The position numbers were made by a program, and so were the translations under genes. A stretch of 64,000 nucleotides of DNA from JAJKIV01 sp036741775 (GTDB taxonomy: Bacteria; Gemmatimonadota; Gemmatimonadetes; Gemmatimonadales; Gemmatimonadaceae). The stretch spans positions 1 through 64,000 of the forward strand of contig DAINRQ010000019.1 of the NCBI GenBank assembly GCA_036741775.1, written 5' to 3'. The notes below the pieces were generated by a model. That model was not told where the DNA came from and made no database searches. It saw only the letters and a list, made by a program, of their open reading frames with translations. Within the stretch, counting starts at the first letter, position 1; each line of letters begins with the position of its first letter. Of the stretch, positions 1 through 8,487 are shown one piece after another.

Positions 1-298
1 TCGCCACGAACACCGCGGCGAACAACATCTCGGACACGACGAGGTTGAACATCATGGAGCCAATGAAGTAGTCGCGCTCGCCGCGCTCGATGGCCAGCCC
101 GCAGTTCCCGCAGCGCTTTCGCATACGGAACCAGTGCTCCATCACCGGTCCGCCGCCACAGTGCGGGCACCGGAGGCGCGCCGCTCGACCGAGTACCGTG
201 AACACGCGTCGAAACCCTGGCCAGGCCATGGGCCGCGCAGATTCGACGGGCTCCTCGACGAGCGGGTCGTCGTGGGCGGTGTGGGGAGTCGATGCCAT
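1..298 (-). CDS. DUF983-type zinc-ribbon membrane protein, partial (C-terminus off window)
   Basis: The reading frame starts at an ATG whose first base is 298 and runs off the left edge, so only about 99 residues are visible. Two CPHCG/CGNCG knuckles (around residues 48-52 and 68-71) are spaced as in DUF983 proteins, and a hydrophobic stretch begins after FIGSMMFNLV. DUF983 proteins are small predicted membrane proteins with an N-terminal zinc ribbon and no firmly established function. It lies on the same strand as the sigma factor gene, about 100 bases downstream of it. The family call rests on the two Cys pairs followed by a membrane segment; the missing C-terminus cannot be judged. Confidence 0.7.
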   Translation of the reverse strand, partial: MASTPHTAHDDPLVEEPVESARPMAWPGFRRVFTVLGRAARLRCPHCGGGPVMEHWFRMRKRCGNCGLAIERGERDYFIGSMMFNLVVSEMLFAAVFVA

Positions 299-396
299 GC
301 ATCGAACCTAATCGGCCGGACGCCGGATGCGCGGCGGGCGGGTCCGGATCGGAACCGCCCGCTATCGTTCGTCGATCGTTCGCCGCTCACGGCGCG

Positions 397-1254
397 TCAG
401 CCGAGGAAGCTCTCCAGGGCGCGAGCGCGCGACACGTGGCGGAGACGTGAGAGTGCCTTCTCCTTGATCTGCCGCACCCGCTCGCGTGTGATACCGAGGA
501 GCGATCCGATCTGCTCGAGCGTCATGGGCTCCTCGCCATCCAGGCCGAAATAGAGGCGGAGGATCTTCGCCTCGCGCTCCTTCAGACTCGAGAGCGCCTC
601 CTCGATGGACTCGGTGAGCGCCTTCTCGAAGGTTTGCTCGTCCGGCGTCGGGTTGATGTTGTCCGCGAGGTAGTCGAGGAGCTTGTTGTCCTCGCCCGGC
701 GTGAGCGGCGCGTCGAGGGAGAGGTGGGTCTGCGAGATCGACATCGTCTTCGCGACCTCTTCCTCGGTGATGTCCATGCCGTCGGCGATCTCGGCGTGCG
801 TGGCTTCGCGTCCGAGCTCCTGCAACAGCGCGTTCGCCCGCTTGCCGATGCGGTGGAGCGTGCCGGCGCGGTTGAGCGGGACGCGCACAATGCGCGACTG
901 CTCGGCCAGGGCCTGCAGGATGGCCTGACGAATCCACCACACCGCGTACGAGATGAACTTGATCCCTTTCGTCTCGTCGAACTTGTGGGCTGCGCGAATG
1001 AGCCCGAGGTTGCCTTCGTTGATCAGGTCGGAAAGCGACACGCCCTGGTTCTGGTATTTCTTGGCAACCGAAACGACGAAGCGCAGGTTCGACCGGACGA
1101 GCTTGTCGAGCGCTTCCTGATCGTTCACCCGGATGCGCTGCGCGAGACGCACTTCCTCGTCGCGACTGATCAGCGGGTACGCGCTGATGTCGCGGAGATA
1201 CTGGTCGAGCGAGCCTTCTTCGTACGAGCTTTTTTTCGGGGGCGTTACGGCCAT
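397..1254 (-). CDS. rpoD: RNA polymerase sigma factor, short RpoD-type
   Basis: Sigma-70 family factor of 285 residues from the chosen start; it directs core RNA polymerase to promoters. Region 1.2 begins at SLDQYLRDISAYPLI, region 2 contains NLRFVVSVAKKYQNQG and the DNA-melting segment AVWWIRQAI, region 3 follows, and region 4 ends with the helix-turn-helix LEQIGSLLGITRERVRQIKE. Region 1.1 is absent, as in the short primary sigma factors of Bacteroidota and relatives. The frame is open to 1398, but the ATG at 1254 is preferred because homologues start just before SLDQYL and an AAGGAG lies 11 bases upstream; a longer start would approach the upstream lepB stop. Very strong region 2 and 4 conservation suggests housekeeping rather than ECF function, though a group 2 factor is possible. 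Confidence 0.9.
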   Translation of the reverse strand: MAVTPPKKSSYEEGSLDQYLRDISAYPLISRDEEVRLAQRIRVNDQEALDKLVRSNLRFVVSVAKKYQNQGVSLSDLINEGNLGLIRAAHKFDETKGIKFISYAVWWIRQAILQALAEQSRIVRVPLNRAGTLHRIGKRANALLQELGREATHAEIADGMDITEEEVAKTMSISQTHLSLDAPLTPGEDNKLLDYLADNINPTPDEQTFEKALTESIEEALSSLKEREAKILRLYFGLDGEEPMTLEQIGSLLGITRERVRQIKEKALSRLRHVSRARALESFLG

Positions 1255-1349
1255 ACGACCAGCGGCTCCTTCGCTATTCCTCTTTTCCCACCGCGCTCGT
1301 GCGCGTTTGGTGAGACGGTCGGAGGGACCGTCGATCTCGGACCGGGAGG

Positions 1350-2129
1350 TCACCGAACGCGCTCCCCGATGCGCGTCCACCGGATCCGCGTCAGCCACGA
1401 CATTCGATCGAGCGAATCCGGGTCGTAGCTGTAGTACACGAACATGGGCCGTCCGCGGATGAGCGAGTCGGGAACGAACTGCCAGTAGCGACTATCCAGC
1501 GAGTTGTCGCGGTTGTCCCCGAGCACGAAATACTTGTCTCTGGGGACGACCAGCGGACCCCAATTGTTTCGTGACGGGTGATCGACCTCTGCGGCCTCTG
1601 CTGTGCGCAACAGGTACTCCTTCTGCCAGCTGAACTCCTCGGCCGTCGGGTCGACGAGCGAGTCGCTGTGCAGCACGTACTTCTCGTCCTGGAGCGTGCC
1701 GTTCACCCACAGGTCACCGTCGCGCATCATGAGCGTGTCGCCGGGAACGCCGACGAGTCGCTTCACGAAATTCTTGGACGGGTCGATCGGCCACTGGAAC
1801 ACGACGACGTCGCCGCGCTGCGGCTGGCGAATGGCTGGGAGGTGTTTCCCGGTGAAGGGGACCTCGGCACCATAGACCATCTTGTTGACGAGCAGGAAGT
1901 CGCCGACGAGGAGCGTCCTCTCCATGCTTCCGCTCGGGATCTTGAACGCCTCCACGAGGAAGGTTCGCACGAACAGGAAGAGGACGATCGCGATGGTGAA
2001 CGACTTCGCCCACTCGAGGAACAGCCCCCAATGCTGACCCGGGCTTCGGTTCACGCGGCGCAACGCTTCGGCGCGATGCTCCTCGCTGACCGGTGGGCGG
2101 ACCGGTGTCGTGTGGGCGACTTCGCTCAT
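1350..2129 (-). CDS. lepB: signal peptidase I
   Basis: Cleaves signal peptides from exported proteins at the outer face of the inner membrane. The 259-residue protein has one N-terminal membrane helix (about residues 42-60), followed by the catalytic serine in PSGSM (Ser68) and the general-base lysine in FVKRLVGVPGD (Lys123). The family box GDNRDNSLDSR lies near residue 200. An insert between the lysine box and the GDNRDNS box (about residues 140-190) makes the periplasmic domain longer than in the shortest Gram-positive enzymes. Its ATG overlaps the stop of the upstream small gene (ATGA), indicating translational coupling. Confidence 0.95.
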   Translation of the reverse strand: MSEVAHTTPVRPPVSEEHRAEALRRVNRSPGQHWGLFLEWAKSFTIAIVLFLFVRTFLVEAFKIPSGSMERTLLVGDFLLVNKMVYGAEVPFTGKHLPAIRQPQRGDVVVFQWPIDPSKNFVKRLVGVPGDTLMMRDGDLWVNGTLQDEKYVLHSDSLVDPTAEEFSWQKEYLLRTAEAAEVDHPSRNNWGPLVVPRDKYFVLGDNRDNSLDSRYWQFVPDSLIRGRPMFVYYSYDPDSLDRMSWLTRIRWTRIGERVR

Positions 2130-2545
2130 TGCGACAACGACGAAATGGAAGACGAGTCGGCGACGAACGAGACCGACGCCGACGCCTGGGTCGCCGCGCG
2201 TTCGGCGGCGGGGCGAGCATCGGCAGTGAGACGCACGGCTGCAACGGTATGGCGGCCCGAAGCGCCGATTCCCATGGCCAGCGGCGTGACCGCCTCGCGC
2301 TCGAGCGCGGCACGGACGCGAGAGCCGAGGTCCGGCATGGACGGCGCGGTGAACACGGCGACGATCGACCGGGGAGCGGCGTCGCCCTCGGCTCGGCCCA
2401 ACCGAGGCGGCAGCGCGTACTGATCGAGCGCATCGGCGACGCGCGCGATGGCGTCGTCGATGACCTGACGGGGAATCCCCCGCCCCTCGACCCTGCGTTG
2501 CACCCGCTCAGCGAGCGCGCGACGCGTCTCGTGTGTCAGCGCCAT
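2126..2545 (-). CDS. conserved small protein of unknown function, upstream of lepB
   Basis: A 139-residue protein if translation starts at the ATG at 2545 (MALTHETRRALAERV); the frame is open further upstream to 2617. No transmembrane segment or enzymatic motif is seen. The N-terminal half is helical and charged (RVQRRVEGRGIPRQVIDDAIARVADAL), the centre has a hydrophobic strand-like IVAVFTAPSMPDL, and the tail is rich in Ala and Ser. It shares an ATGA junction with lepB, so it is probably co-translated with the signal peptidase. I do not recognise the family. Confidence 0.6.
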   Translation of the reverse strand: MALTHETRRALAERVQRRVEGRGIPRQVIDDAIARVADALDQYALPPRLGRAEGDAAPRSIVAVFTAPSMPDLGSRVRAALEREAVTPLAMGIGASGRHTVAAVRLTADARPAAERAATQASASVSFVADSSSISSLSQ

Positions 2546-2644
2546 TACCACCCGGTGAATTAATTCGTGGGTTCTGGGGTTCGCAAGCGAGTGATCGTCG
2601 CCGCGGCCAACGGACACCGCCCATTCAAGCGATCCAGCCGCTGA

Positions 2645-4144
2645 TCAGGTGGGACTGCCGGCATAGGTATCGATCTGCGCCCGCTGAAGCGATCCCGAAA
2701 AATCGATGTACCCGACTTTGGTCTCGGAATAGAACTCGTACACTTCCCACCCGCCCTCGCGGTGCCCGTTCCCGGTCTGCTTTACCCCCCCGAAGGGGAG
2801 GTGTGCCTCGGCGCCGATCGTCGGCGCGTTGATGTACGTGATTCCGTTATCCAGTTCGACAAGCGCCCGGTAGGCGACGTTCACATCTCGCGTGTAGACC
2901 GAAGACGACAGCCCGTAGCGCACGTCGTTGTTCACCGCGAAGGCTTCCTCGGGCGACGCCACCCGAATGACCGAAAGGACCGGGCCAAAGATCTCCTCCT
3001 GCTCGAGCCGACTCCCGGGCTCGACCCGCGCGAAGATCGTCGGCTCGAAGAAGAATCCGTTCCCGAAAGTTCGCCCGTCAGGGCGCCGGCCCCCGCACAG
3101 CAGATCGGCGCCTTCGGCCTGCCCGATGTCCACATACTGCTCGACTTTACGACGTGACGACTCGTGGATGAGCGGCCCGACATCCGTGCCCTTCTTCCGC
3201 CCATCGCCCAGGCGCAACGACTTCGTCTTATCGACGAGCATCCCGAGGAAGTTGTCATGGATTCCGCGCTGCAGGATCAGGCGGCTCGTGGCCGTGCAGC
3301 GCTGCCCGGCCGTCCCGAACGCCCCCCAGAGCACGCCCTCGAGCGCAAGGTCGAGATCGGCATCGTCCAGCACGATCTGGGCGTTCTTGCCGCCCATCTC
3401 GAGGGACAGACGTTTGTGCATCCGACCGCACGTCTCGCCGACAATCCGGCCCGTTTCGGTCGATCCGGTGAACGAGATCACCGGAACTCCGGGATGTTCG
3501 ACGAGTGCCGCGCCCACCGTCTCGCCGCGACCGTGGATCAGCTGAATGACCTCCGGCGGCAAGCCCGCCTCGAGGAGGATCTCCACCAGCACCGTGGCGG
3601 TGTGCGGGACGTCCTCGGCGGGCTTGAGGATGACTGCGTTTCCGCACAGGAGCGCGGGAAAGGCTTTCCAGGTGGGAATGGCGAGCGGGAAGTTGAACGG
3701 CGTCACGAGACCACAAACGCCCACCGGGCGGCGAAAGCTCATTGCCCACTTCGCCCGGAGCTCGCTCGGCACCGTGTGGCCGAAGAGGCGCCGCCCCTCC
3801 GTCGCCGCATAGTACGCGGTGTCGATCCCCTCCTGAACGTCGCCACGCGTCTCCGTCAGCGGCTTGCCCATCTCGCGGGTCATGAGGTCCGCGATCTCTT
3901 CTTTTCTGCTGGATAGCAGGTCGCCGACCTTACGGAGCACATCGCCGCGCGTGGGCGCCGGCGTCCGCCGCCACACCTCGAATCCGCGCGTCGCCGACTC
4001 GACTGCCTTGTCGACGTCCGCTGCGCTGGAGAGCGGAAACCGGCCGATCACGTCGCTCGTGTCGGCCGGGTTCACGTTCTCGAAGTATTCACCGGACGCG
4101 GGTTCAGACCACGAGCCAGCGATGAAGTTCCGGAAGGATTTCAT
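2645..4144 (-). CDS. NAD(P)-dependent aldehyde dehydrogenase
   Basis: A 499-residue aldehyde dehydrogenase that oxidises an aldehyde to the acid. The cofactor-binding part has TPFNFPLAIPTWK (Asn151) and FTGSTETGR; the general-base glutamate is in LEMGGKN (Glu249) and the nucleophile is the cysteine of GQRCTATSR (Cys283). The C-terminal stretch GITYINAPTIGAEAHLPFGGVKQTGNGHREG resembles the alpha-ketoglutaric semialdehyde dehydrogenase (GucD/YcbD-like) branch; the substrate assignment is only a suggestion. It stands alone. The start codon lies directly beside a heptamer repeat array (4149-4190), and no clear Shine-Dalgarno is visible there, so the start context is unusual. Confidence 0.9.
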   Translation of the reverse strand: MKSFRNFIAGSWSEPASGEYFENVNPADTSDVIGRFPLSSAADVDKAVESATRGFEVWRRTPAPTRGDVLRKVGDLLSSRKEEIADLMTREMGKPLTETRGDVQEGIDTAYYAATEGRRLFGHTVPSELRAKWAMSFRRPVGVCGLVTPFNFPLAIPTWKAFPALLCGNAVILKPAEDVPHTATVLVEILLEAGLPPEVIQLIHGRGETVGAALVEHPGVPVISFTGSTETGRIVGETCGRMHKRLSLEMGGKNAQIVLDDADLDLALEGVLWGAFGTAGQRCTATSRLILQRGIHDNFLGMLVDKTKSLRLGDGRKKGTDVGPLIHESSRRKVEQYVDIGQAEGADLLCGGRRPDGRTFGNGFFFEPTIFARVEPGSRLEQEEIFGPVLSVIRVASPEEAFAVNNDVRYGLSSSVYTRDVNVAYRALVELDNGITYINAPTIGAEAHLPFGGVKQTGNGHREGGWEVYEFYSETKVGYIDFSGSLQRAQIDTYAGSPT

Positions 4145-4148
4145 AGGG

Positions 4149-4190
4149 AGCTATCGGCTATCAGCTATCGGCTATCAGCTATCAGCGAAC
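4149..4190. repeat. heptamer array, AGCTATC/GGCTATC units
   Basis: Five successive 7-base units alternate AGCTATC and GGCTATC, followed by a degenerate AGCGAAC. The array lies in the 156-base gap between an aldehyde dehydrogenase start (4144) and the stop of the next minus-strand gene (4301), immediately upstream of the dehydrogenase start codon. The same unit family recurs at 63434-63461 and, in reverse orientation, at 63868-63902. Confidence 0.9.
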
Positions 4191-4300
4191 GAGGATCAGC
4201 GATTCACGGCTGATCGCCTTTCCCGATCTCCGGCGTTCGGCCGCCAAGGCCTCGAATTGTACTCCGCGGGCTACGCCGGACCAACAAGCCCCATGCCGAA

Positions 4301-4741
4301 TCACGGGCATGCCCACGTCATTCGCACGGGATCGGGCTTCGCGTACCCCGCGCGAGGCAGGATCTCGATAGCAGCGAGCACGCCGCCCCACAGGATCAGC
4401 AGGAGTGAGAGGACGTGCGCGCGCGACGAGCGGTGACGCCACGTCCAGATCGAGGTCCACACGCCGGCACCCACGAGGACACCAACCGACGCCAGATACG
4501 CCGCGAGGGCGAGCCCACAGCGCGCCTCGTAGGGCCAGAACAGCATCCCCACGCCAAGCGAGACTGCCAGCACCAGCCTCGCCATCACGCCGAGCGTGGA
4601 GGTCCCCTTCTGCTTCGCGACCGCTTCGGCTTTCGCCTGTGGCGTCGGGGCGGTCTTGGCCGGCAGCAGCGCTTCGTCCGACGCGCCCTCGAGCATCCGG
4701 TCGATCTTCTTGAGCTCGGAGTCCCAGTCTTTCTCGGACAT
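4301..4741 (-). CDS. small integral membrane protein of unknown function
   Basis: A 146-residue protein with a charged N-terminal segment (SEKDWDSELKKIDRMLEG) followed by a proline/alanine linker and about three or four hydrophobic segments (from LGVMARLVLAVSLGVGMLFW onward). The start ATG shares one base with the stop of the upstream NtrC-family regulator (TGATG), so the two are likely co-translated. I do not recognise a named family. Alternative longer starts in the same frame would overlap the regulator and are not favoured. Confidence 0.7.
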   Translation of the reverse strand: MSEKDWDSELKKIDRMLEGASDEALLPAKTAPTPQAKAEAVAKQKGTSTLGVMARLVLAVSLGVGMLFWPYEARCGLALAAYLASVGVLVGAGVWTSIWTWRHRSSRAHVLSLLLILWGGVLAAIEILPRAGYAKPDPVRMTWACP

Positions 4742-6111
4742 CACGACACCGTTTCTCGCGTTAGGCCGTACCGCTCGATCTTCTTGTACAGGTTCGACCG
4801 AGGCATGTCGAGCGCGCGGGCCGTCTCGGACACGTTCCAATCGTACTCGCGCAGCTTCGCGAGCAGGAACGCCCGCTCGGCAGCGTGCTTGAACTCCTCG
4901 AAGGTCTTGCATTCCAGCAGCGAGCCGAGACTCGCGCCGTCTGCCGCCCGACGACCGGCGAGACGCTCGACATCGGCGACCGTGATGCGCGGGCCGGACG
5001 ACAGGATCAGCAGCCGCTCGAGCGTGTTGCGAAGCTCTCGCACGTTCCCGGGCCAGTCCATCTGCGTCAACAACTCGACGGCCGCCGGGTCCAGCACGCG
5101 CGGCGGCACGCCCTCGCGCTCCGACAGGCTTCGCACGAAATGCGACGCGAGGAGCGGAATGTCCTCACGCCGTTCGCGCAGCGGCGGGATGTGCACCGGC
5201 ACGACGTTGAGCCGATAGAACAGGTCCTCACGGAACCGGCCCGCGGCGATCTCTTCCTCGAGATTCTTGTTCGTCGCCGAGAGAACGCGGACATCCACCT
5301 TGACGGGCTTCGCGCCACCGATGCGCGTGACGACGCCGTCCTGCAGCACGCGCAGCACCTTCGCCTGCGCCGCGACGCTCATGTCGCCGATCTCGTCGAG
5401 GAACAGCGTACCGCCGTCAGCCTGCTCGAACTTGCCGGCGCGATCCGCCACCGCGCCCGTGAACGAGCCCTTCATGTGCCCGAACAGCTCGCTCTCGATC
5501 AACTCGCTCGGGATCGCCGCGCAGTTGACCTCCACGAAGGGCTTGTTCGTGCGCGTGGACTGTCGGTGAATCGCGCGGGCGACCAGCTCCTTGCCCGTTC
5601 CGTTCTCGCCGGTAATGAGCACGCGGGCAGGCGTCGCGCCCACCTTGTCGATCTTGTCGATGACGGCGCGAATCGCGAACGACCGTCCGACGATCTCGTA
5701 GCGTGACTCGATGGTCTGCTTGAGTCGGACGTTCTCTTCCTGCAGCTCGAGATGCTGGAGCGCATTGCGCAGCAGCACGAGAATGCGGTCGGTGTCGAGC
5801 GGCTTCTCGAGGATGTCGTACGCACCCAGCTGGGTCGCCTCGACGGCGGTCTGAATCGTCGCGTGGCCGCTGATCATCACCACCGTCGCGGACGGATCGA
5901 TCTGCTTGATGCGCCGCAGCCCTTCGAGCCCATCGATCCCGGCCATCTTCACGTCCATGAAGACGAGATTCGGGCGCCACTTGTCGTACTCGCCAATGCC
6001 ATCAGTGGCGTTCGCGGCCGTCCGCACCTCGTAGCCCTCGAACTCCAGCAGCTGGCCGAGCGCAGCGCGAATGCCCTGTTCGTCGTCGACCACCAGAATG
6101 CGGCGACTCAC
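4741..6111 (-). CDS. sigma-54-dependent response regulator, NtrC family
   Basis: A 456-residue three-domain regulator that activates transcription with sigma-54 RNA polymerase after phosphorylation. The receiver domain (about 1-120) has the acidic pair Asp9/Asp10, phospho-acceptor Asp53 and Lys103. The AAA+ domain (about 140-370) has Walker A GENGTGKE (168-175), the sigma-54 loop as GSFTGA, Walker B GGTLFLDEIGDM and an arginine-rich sensor region. A Fis-type helix-turn-helix (NVSETARALDMPRSNLYKKI) closes the protein. It starts at GTG and overlaps the stop of the upstream gene (GTGA). No kinase is adjacent; the NtrY-like kinase at 41773-45798 is a possible but unproven partner. An exact GCCTAACG octamer encodes Gly-Leu-Thr near the C-terminus. 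Confidence 0.93.
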   Translation of the reverse strand: MSRRILVVDDEQGIRAALGQLLEFEGYEVRTAANATDGIGEYDKWRPNLVFMDVKMAGIDGLEGLRRIKQIDPSATVVMISGHATIQTAVEATQLGAYDILEKPLDTDRILVLLRNALQHLELQEENVRLKQTIESRYEIVGRSFAIRAVIDKIDKVGATPARVLITGENGTGKELVARAIHRQSTRTNKPFVEVNCAAIPSELIESELFGHMKGSFTGAVADRAGKFEQADGGTLFLDEIGDMSVAAQAKVLRVLQDGVVTRIGGAKPVKVDVRVLSATNKNLEEEIAAGRFREDLFYRLNVVPVHIPPLRERREDIPLLASHFVRSLSEREGVPPRVLDPAAVELLTQMDWPGNVRELRNTLERLLILSSGPRITVADVERLAGRRAADGASLGSLLECKTFEEFKHAAERAFLLAKLREYDWNVSETARALDMPRSNLYKKIERYGLTRETVS

Positions 6112-6767
6112 TTCGTGGTCTTGTAGAGGGTGATCTGGTCGCTGGCGACGCGTGCGTCGCCCAGGTACGTGGGAACGACGAACGGCAGCCCGTTCTCGGC
6201 GAGTCCCTCGGGGCGCGAGCCGCGCCGAATCTGGCCGAGCACTTTCGGGATCGCTCCGCGTGGGATCGGAAGCTGGCCGATCCTGATGTCTTCGACGAGG
6301 AACTGCGCGAGGCCGGGGCGGATCATGGCGAACGTACCACCCATCTGCAGACGTTCGCGCGATCCGATCATTCCCGCCAGCGGCCCGAGCGCGTCCACCG
6401 CCTTGAAGTCATCGAGCGCAATGACCGCGCGAACGTACAAGCGGTTGCCAATGGCCGCGGCCTCGATGCTGTCGGCCGACGGCGGCAGCTGCTGCGCGAG
6501 CGCGATGTAGAAGTACGACGCGAGATCGCCCGGTGCCAGGTTCACGAACGCCGGCCCGTTGCGGCGGCCAAGTGACTCGATCGCGCGTCGGGCGCGCGCG
6601 GCTGCCTCGTCGCTCACCGGCTGCCACGTGGGTCCGCCCGCCTCCACCGTCCGCGGCGCCGGGTTGACGCCGATCATCGGCAACCAACGATCTCGCGTCA
6701 GGTAGGCGGCGACTGCCGCGATGACGAAAACGAAAAGACAGCCGACTCTACGCAGGCACCCGAACAT
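6108..6767 (-). CDS. membrane-anchored protein of unknown function
   Basis: A 219-residue protein with one N-terminal hydrophobic segment (VGCLFVFVIAAVAAYL) likely to act as a membrane anchor or uncleaved signal, and a long periplasmic domain. The domain contains strand-rich segments such as AAAIGNRLYVRAVIALDDF and GGTFAMIRPGLAQFLVEDIRIG, suggesting a lipid- or ligand-binding fold, but no catalytic motif is visible. Its stop overlaps the GTG of the downstream NtrC-family regulator, so it may report to that regulator. I do not recognise the family. Confidence 0.65.
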   Translation of the reverse strand: MFGCLRRVGCLFVFVIAAVAAYLTRDRWLPMIGVNPAPRTVEAGGPTWQPVSDEAAARARRAIESLGRRNGPAFVNLAPGDLASYFYIALAQQLPPSADSIEAAAIGNRLYVRAVIALDDFKAVDALGPLAGMIGSRERLQMGGTFAMIRPGLAQFLVEDIRIGQLPIPRGAIPKVLGQIRRGSRPEGLAENGLPFVVPTYLGDARVASDQITLYKTTK

Positions 6768-6776
6768 TCACGTTCC

Positions 6777-7337
6777 TCAGGGGTGAAGGGGCACAGCGGC
6801 CACCACCGAGTACCTCGACCCACCAGGGCCGAGCTCACTTCTCATCAAGTCTACCGTCCGCACGGCGAACGCGCGCCCGGGACGCTTCGCGTCCGCTGCG
6901 TCGGCGAGGGCCTTCGCTTCCGCCGGCGGAAGCTCGCGCTTCGCCCGACCGAGTGTCAGATGCGCCTGGAAGGGTCGGGATTCCGCGGCGATGCCCAGGG
7001 GAGCGCACCGCCGGTCGACGTCGCTCGCAAGCGCGCGGAGTCTCGTCTCGCCGGTCATGCCGACCCATACGACGCGGGGACGCCGGAAGTTTGGGAAGGC
7101 GCCAACGGTCGTCGTCTCGACCTCGAACGGAGCGTGCCCCGTCACCGCGCGCGCAATTGCGCCGCGCACGTCGTCGACTGCGGTTTCCGGCCACTCGCCG
7201 ATGAACTTGACCGTGACGTGAAGCGACGGCGCGGCAACCCACTTGATCCCGGCGGTAGCCGCGCGAAGCGGAGCGCTGTCCGCGAAGATCGCGTCTCGAA
7301 CGGCGGTCGGGACGTTAATCGCGATGAATAGTCGCAT
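6777..7337 (-). CDS. thpR: RNA 2',3'-cyclic phosphodiesterase
   Basis: A 186-residue 2H phosphoesterase of the ThpR/LigT family, which hydrolyses 2',3'-cyclic phosphate RNA ends. The two catalytic HxTx motifs are His40-Val-Thr-Val and His126-Leu-Thr-Leu, at the usual spacing for the family. The ATG at 7337 begins MRLFIAINVP, the standard family N-terminus, so the in-frame extension to 7439 is rejected. The start lies 23 bases inside the 3' end of the upstream larE-like gene, consistent with an operon. Confidence 0.9.
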   Translation of the reverse strand: MRLFIAINVPTAVRDAIFADSAPLRAATAGIKWVAAPSLHVTVKFIGEWPETAVDDVRGAIARAVTGHAPFEVETTTVGAFPNFRRPRVVWVGMTGETRLRALASDVDRRCAPLGIAAESRPFQAHLTLGRAKRELPPAEAKALADAADAKRPGRAFAVRTVDLMRSELGPGGSRYSVVAAVPLHP

Positions 7338-8451
7338 CGTCGCCCGCCGTGGGAAGCTCGACTGCGACGTGCGTGAAGCCGTGGCTGCGCGCGGTATCGA
7401 CGAGGAACGTCCGCATGTCGAACGCGAGGAGGCGCCCACGCGCCACGTCAGAGACGGGCGTAACGACTGCGAGTCGATCGCGCGCCTGGACGCTGCATCC
7501 GAGGTTCGCGTCGTGAAGGGCGCGCGTCAGCGCCTCGGCATCGCCGCCTGTCGTGCGACGTGCGCGTACGAGCGGCTCAGCGACCACGCCGCCAAGTACG
7601 TTCAACGATCCCGATCGGAAGCCGCGCGCGTCGAGGCCTGCGCGCTCGAACCCGGCACTGCACACCGCGCGCGCGATAGCGACCGTCGCCGCCTCGGACG
7701 TCCACTCATCGAGAACGTCCGCGCCGATCTCCACGCGCGCGAGGTCGCCGTGGTATCGCACACGCAGGTCGCCGCTGACGCCGAGCTCACGAAGCGCACG
7801 CTCGGCGCGTTCGATCTGTTGCAGCCGCTCGACGGTGACCGCAGTGCCGTACGGGAGACGCGACGACAGGCACGGGGAAGCCGGCTGCGTCCACGTGGGA
7901 ATTCCGCGTTGACGCGAGAGTCGGCGAATGGCCGCTTTGGTGAACCCGAGCTCCGCGAGCGGTGAGCGAACGCTCAGCTCCGCCGCCGCGCGGGCGCCGG
8001 GACGGTGATCGGAGCGGTCATCGGCGTTGGTGCCATCGACCACGACTGCGAGCCCCCGCTCCCGCGCGATCGGAGTCAACACACTCCACAACTCCGTCTT
8101 GCAGAAGTAACACCGGTTGGACGGATTCGCGGCGTACCGCGGGTCGTTGATCTCGTCCGTCGAGACCTCGAGTACCGGCACATCGAAGTCGCGAGCGACG
8201 TTCCGCGCGCGTTCCCATTGCTCGGCGGGATACGATGCACTCCGACCGATGACGGCCAACACGCGCTCGCGCCCGAGTGCATCCACGGCGACGCACGCGA
8301 GATACGCCGAGTCGACGCCGCCACTGAAGCCGATGAGCGCCGAGCCGTGACCGCGAAACCATTCCGTCAGGCGCTTCTCGAGCGCCCAATCATCACCGGA
8401 CGGGTCGTCTCGTTTCGCGGTGGCGGATTCGATCGCGAGCGGTTGCACCAT
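7315..8451 (-). CDS. larE: LarE-like ATP-dependent sulfur transferase with C-terminal extension
   Basis: A PP-loop enzyme of 378 residues. LarE sacrifices a cysteine sulfur to build the nickel-pincer cofactor of lactate racemase. The PP-loop SGGVDS lies near residue 43-48, a CYFC pair near 114-117, and the sacrificial cysteine in PASPCLSSRLPYG is Cys194. Typical LarE proteins end soon after the ARGFRSGSLN segment (about 290); here about 85 further residues follow, ending in a two-strand/helix pattern (VARGRLLAFDMRTFLVDTARSHGFTHVAVEL). No larB or larC gene is in the window, so the cofactor role is not assured; a general sulfur-transfer role is an alternative. Confidence 0.85.
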   Translation of the reverse strand: MVQPLAIESATAKRDDPSGDDWALEKRLTEWFRGHGSALIGFSGGVDSAYLACVAVDALGRERVLAVIGRSASYPAEQWERARNVARDFDVPVLEVSTDEINDPRYAANPSNRCYFCKTELWSVLTPIARERGLAVVVDGTNADDRSDHRPGARAAAELSVRSPLAELGFTKAAIRRLSRQRGIPTWTQPASPCLSSRLPYGTAVTVERLQQIERAERALRELGVSGDLRVRYHGDLARVEIGADVLDEWTSEAATVAIARAVCSAGFERAGLDARGFRSGSLNVLGGVVAEPLVRARRTTGGDAEALTRALHDANLGCSVQARDRLAVVTPVSDVARGRLLAFDMRTFLVDTARSHGFTHVAVELPTAGDDATIHRD

Positions 8452-8487
8452 GCGCGTAAGCTACCGCGCGTCCCGACACGACGGCAC

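Noticed and set aside
5460..5480. GSFTGA instead of GAFTGA in the NtrC-family regulator as a sign of lost sigma-54 contact
   Set aside because: Ser at this position is a mild variation and the Phe-Thr that contacts sigma-54 is retained.
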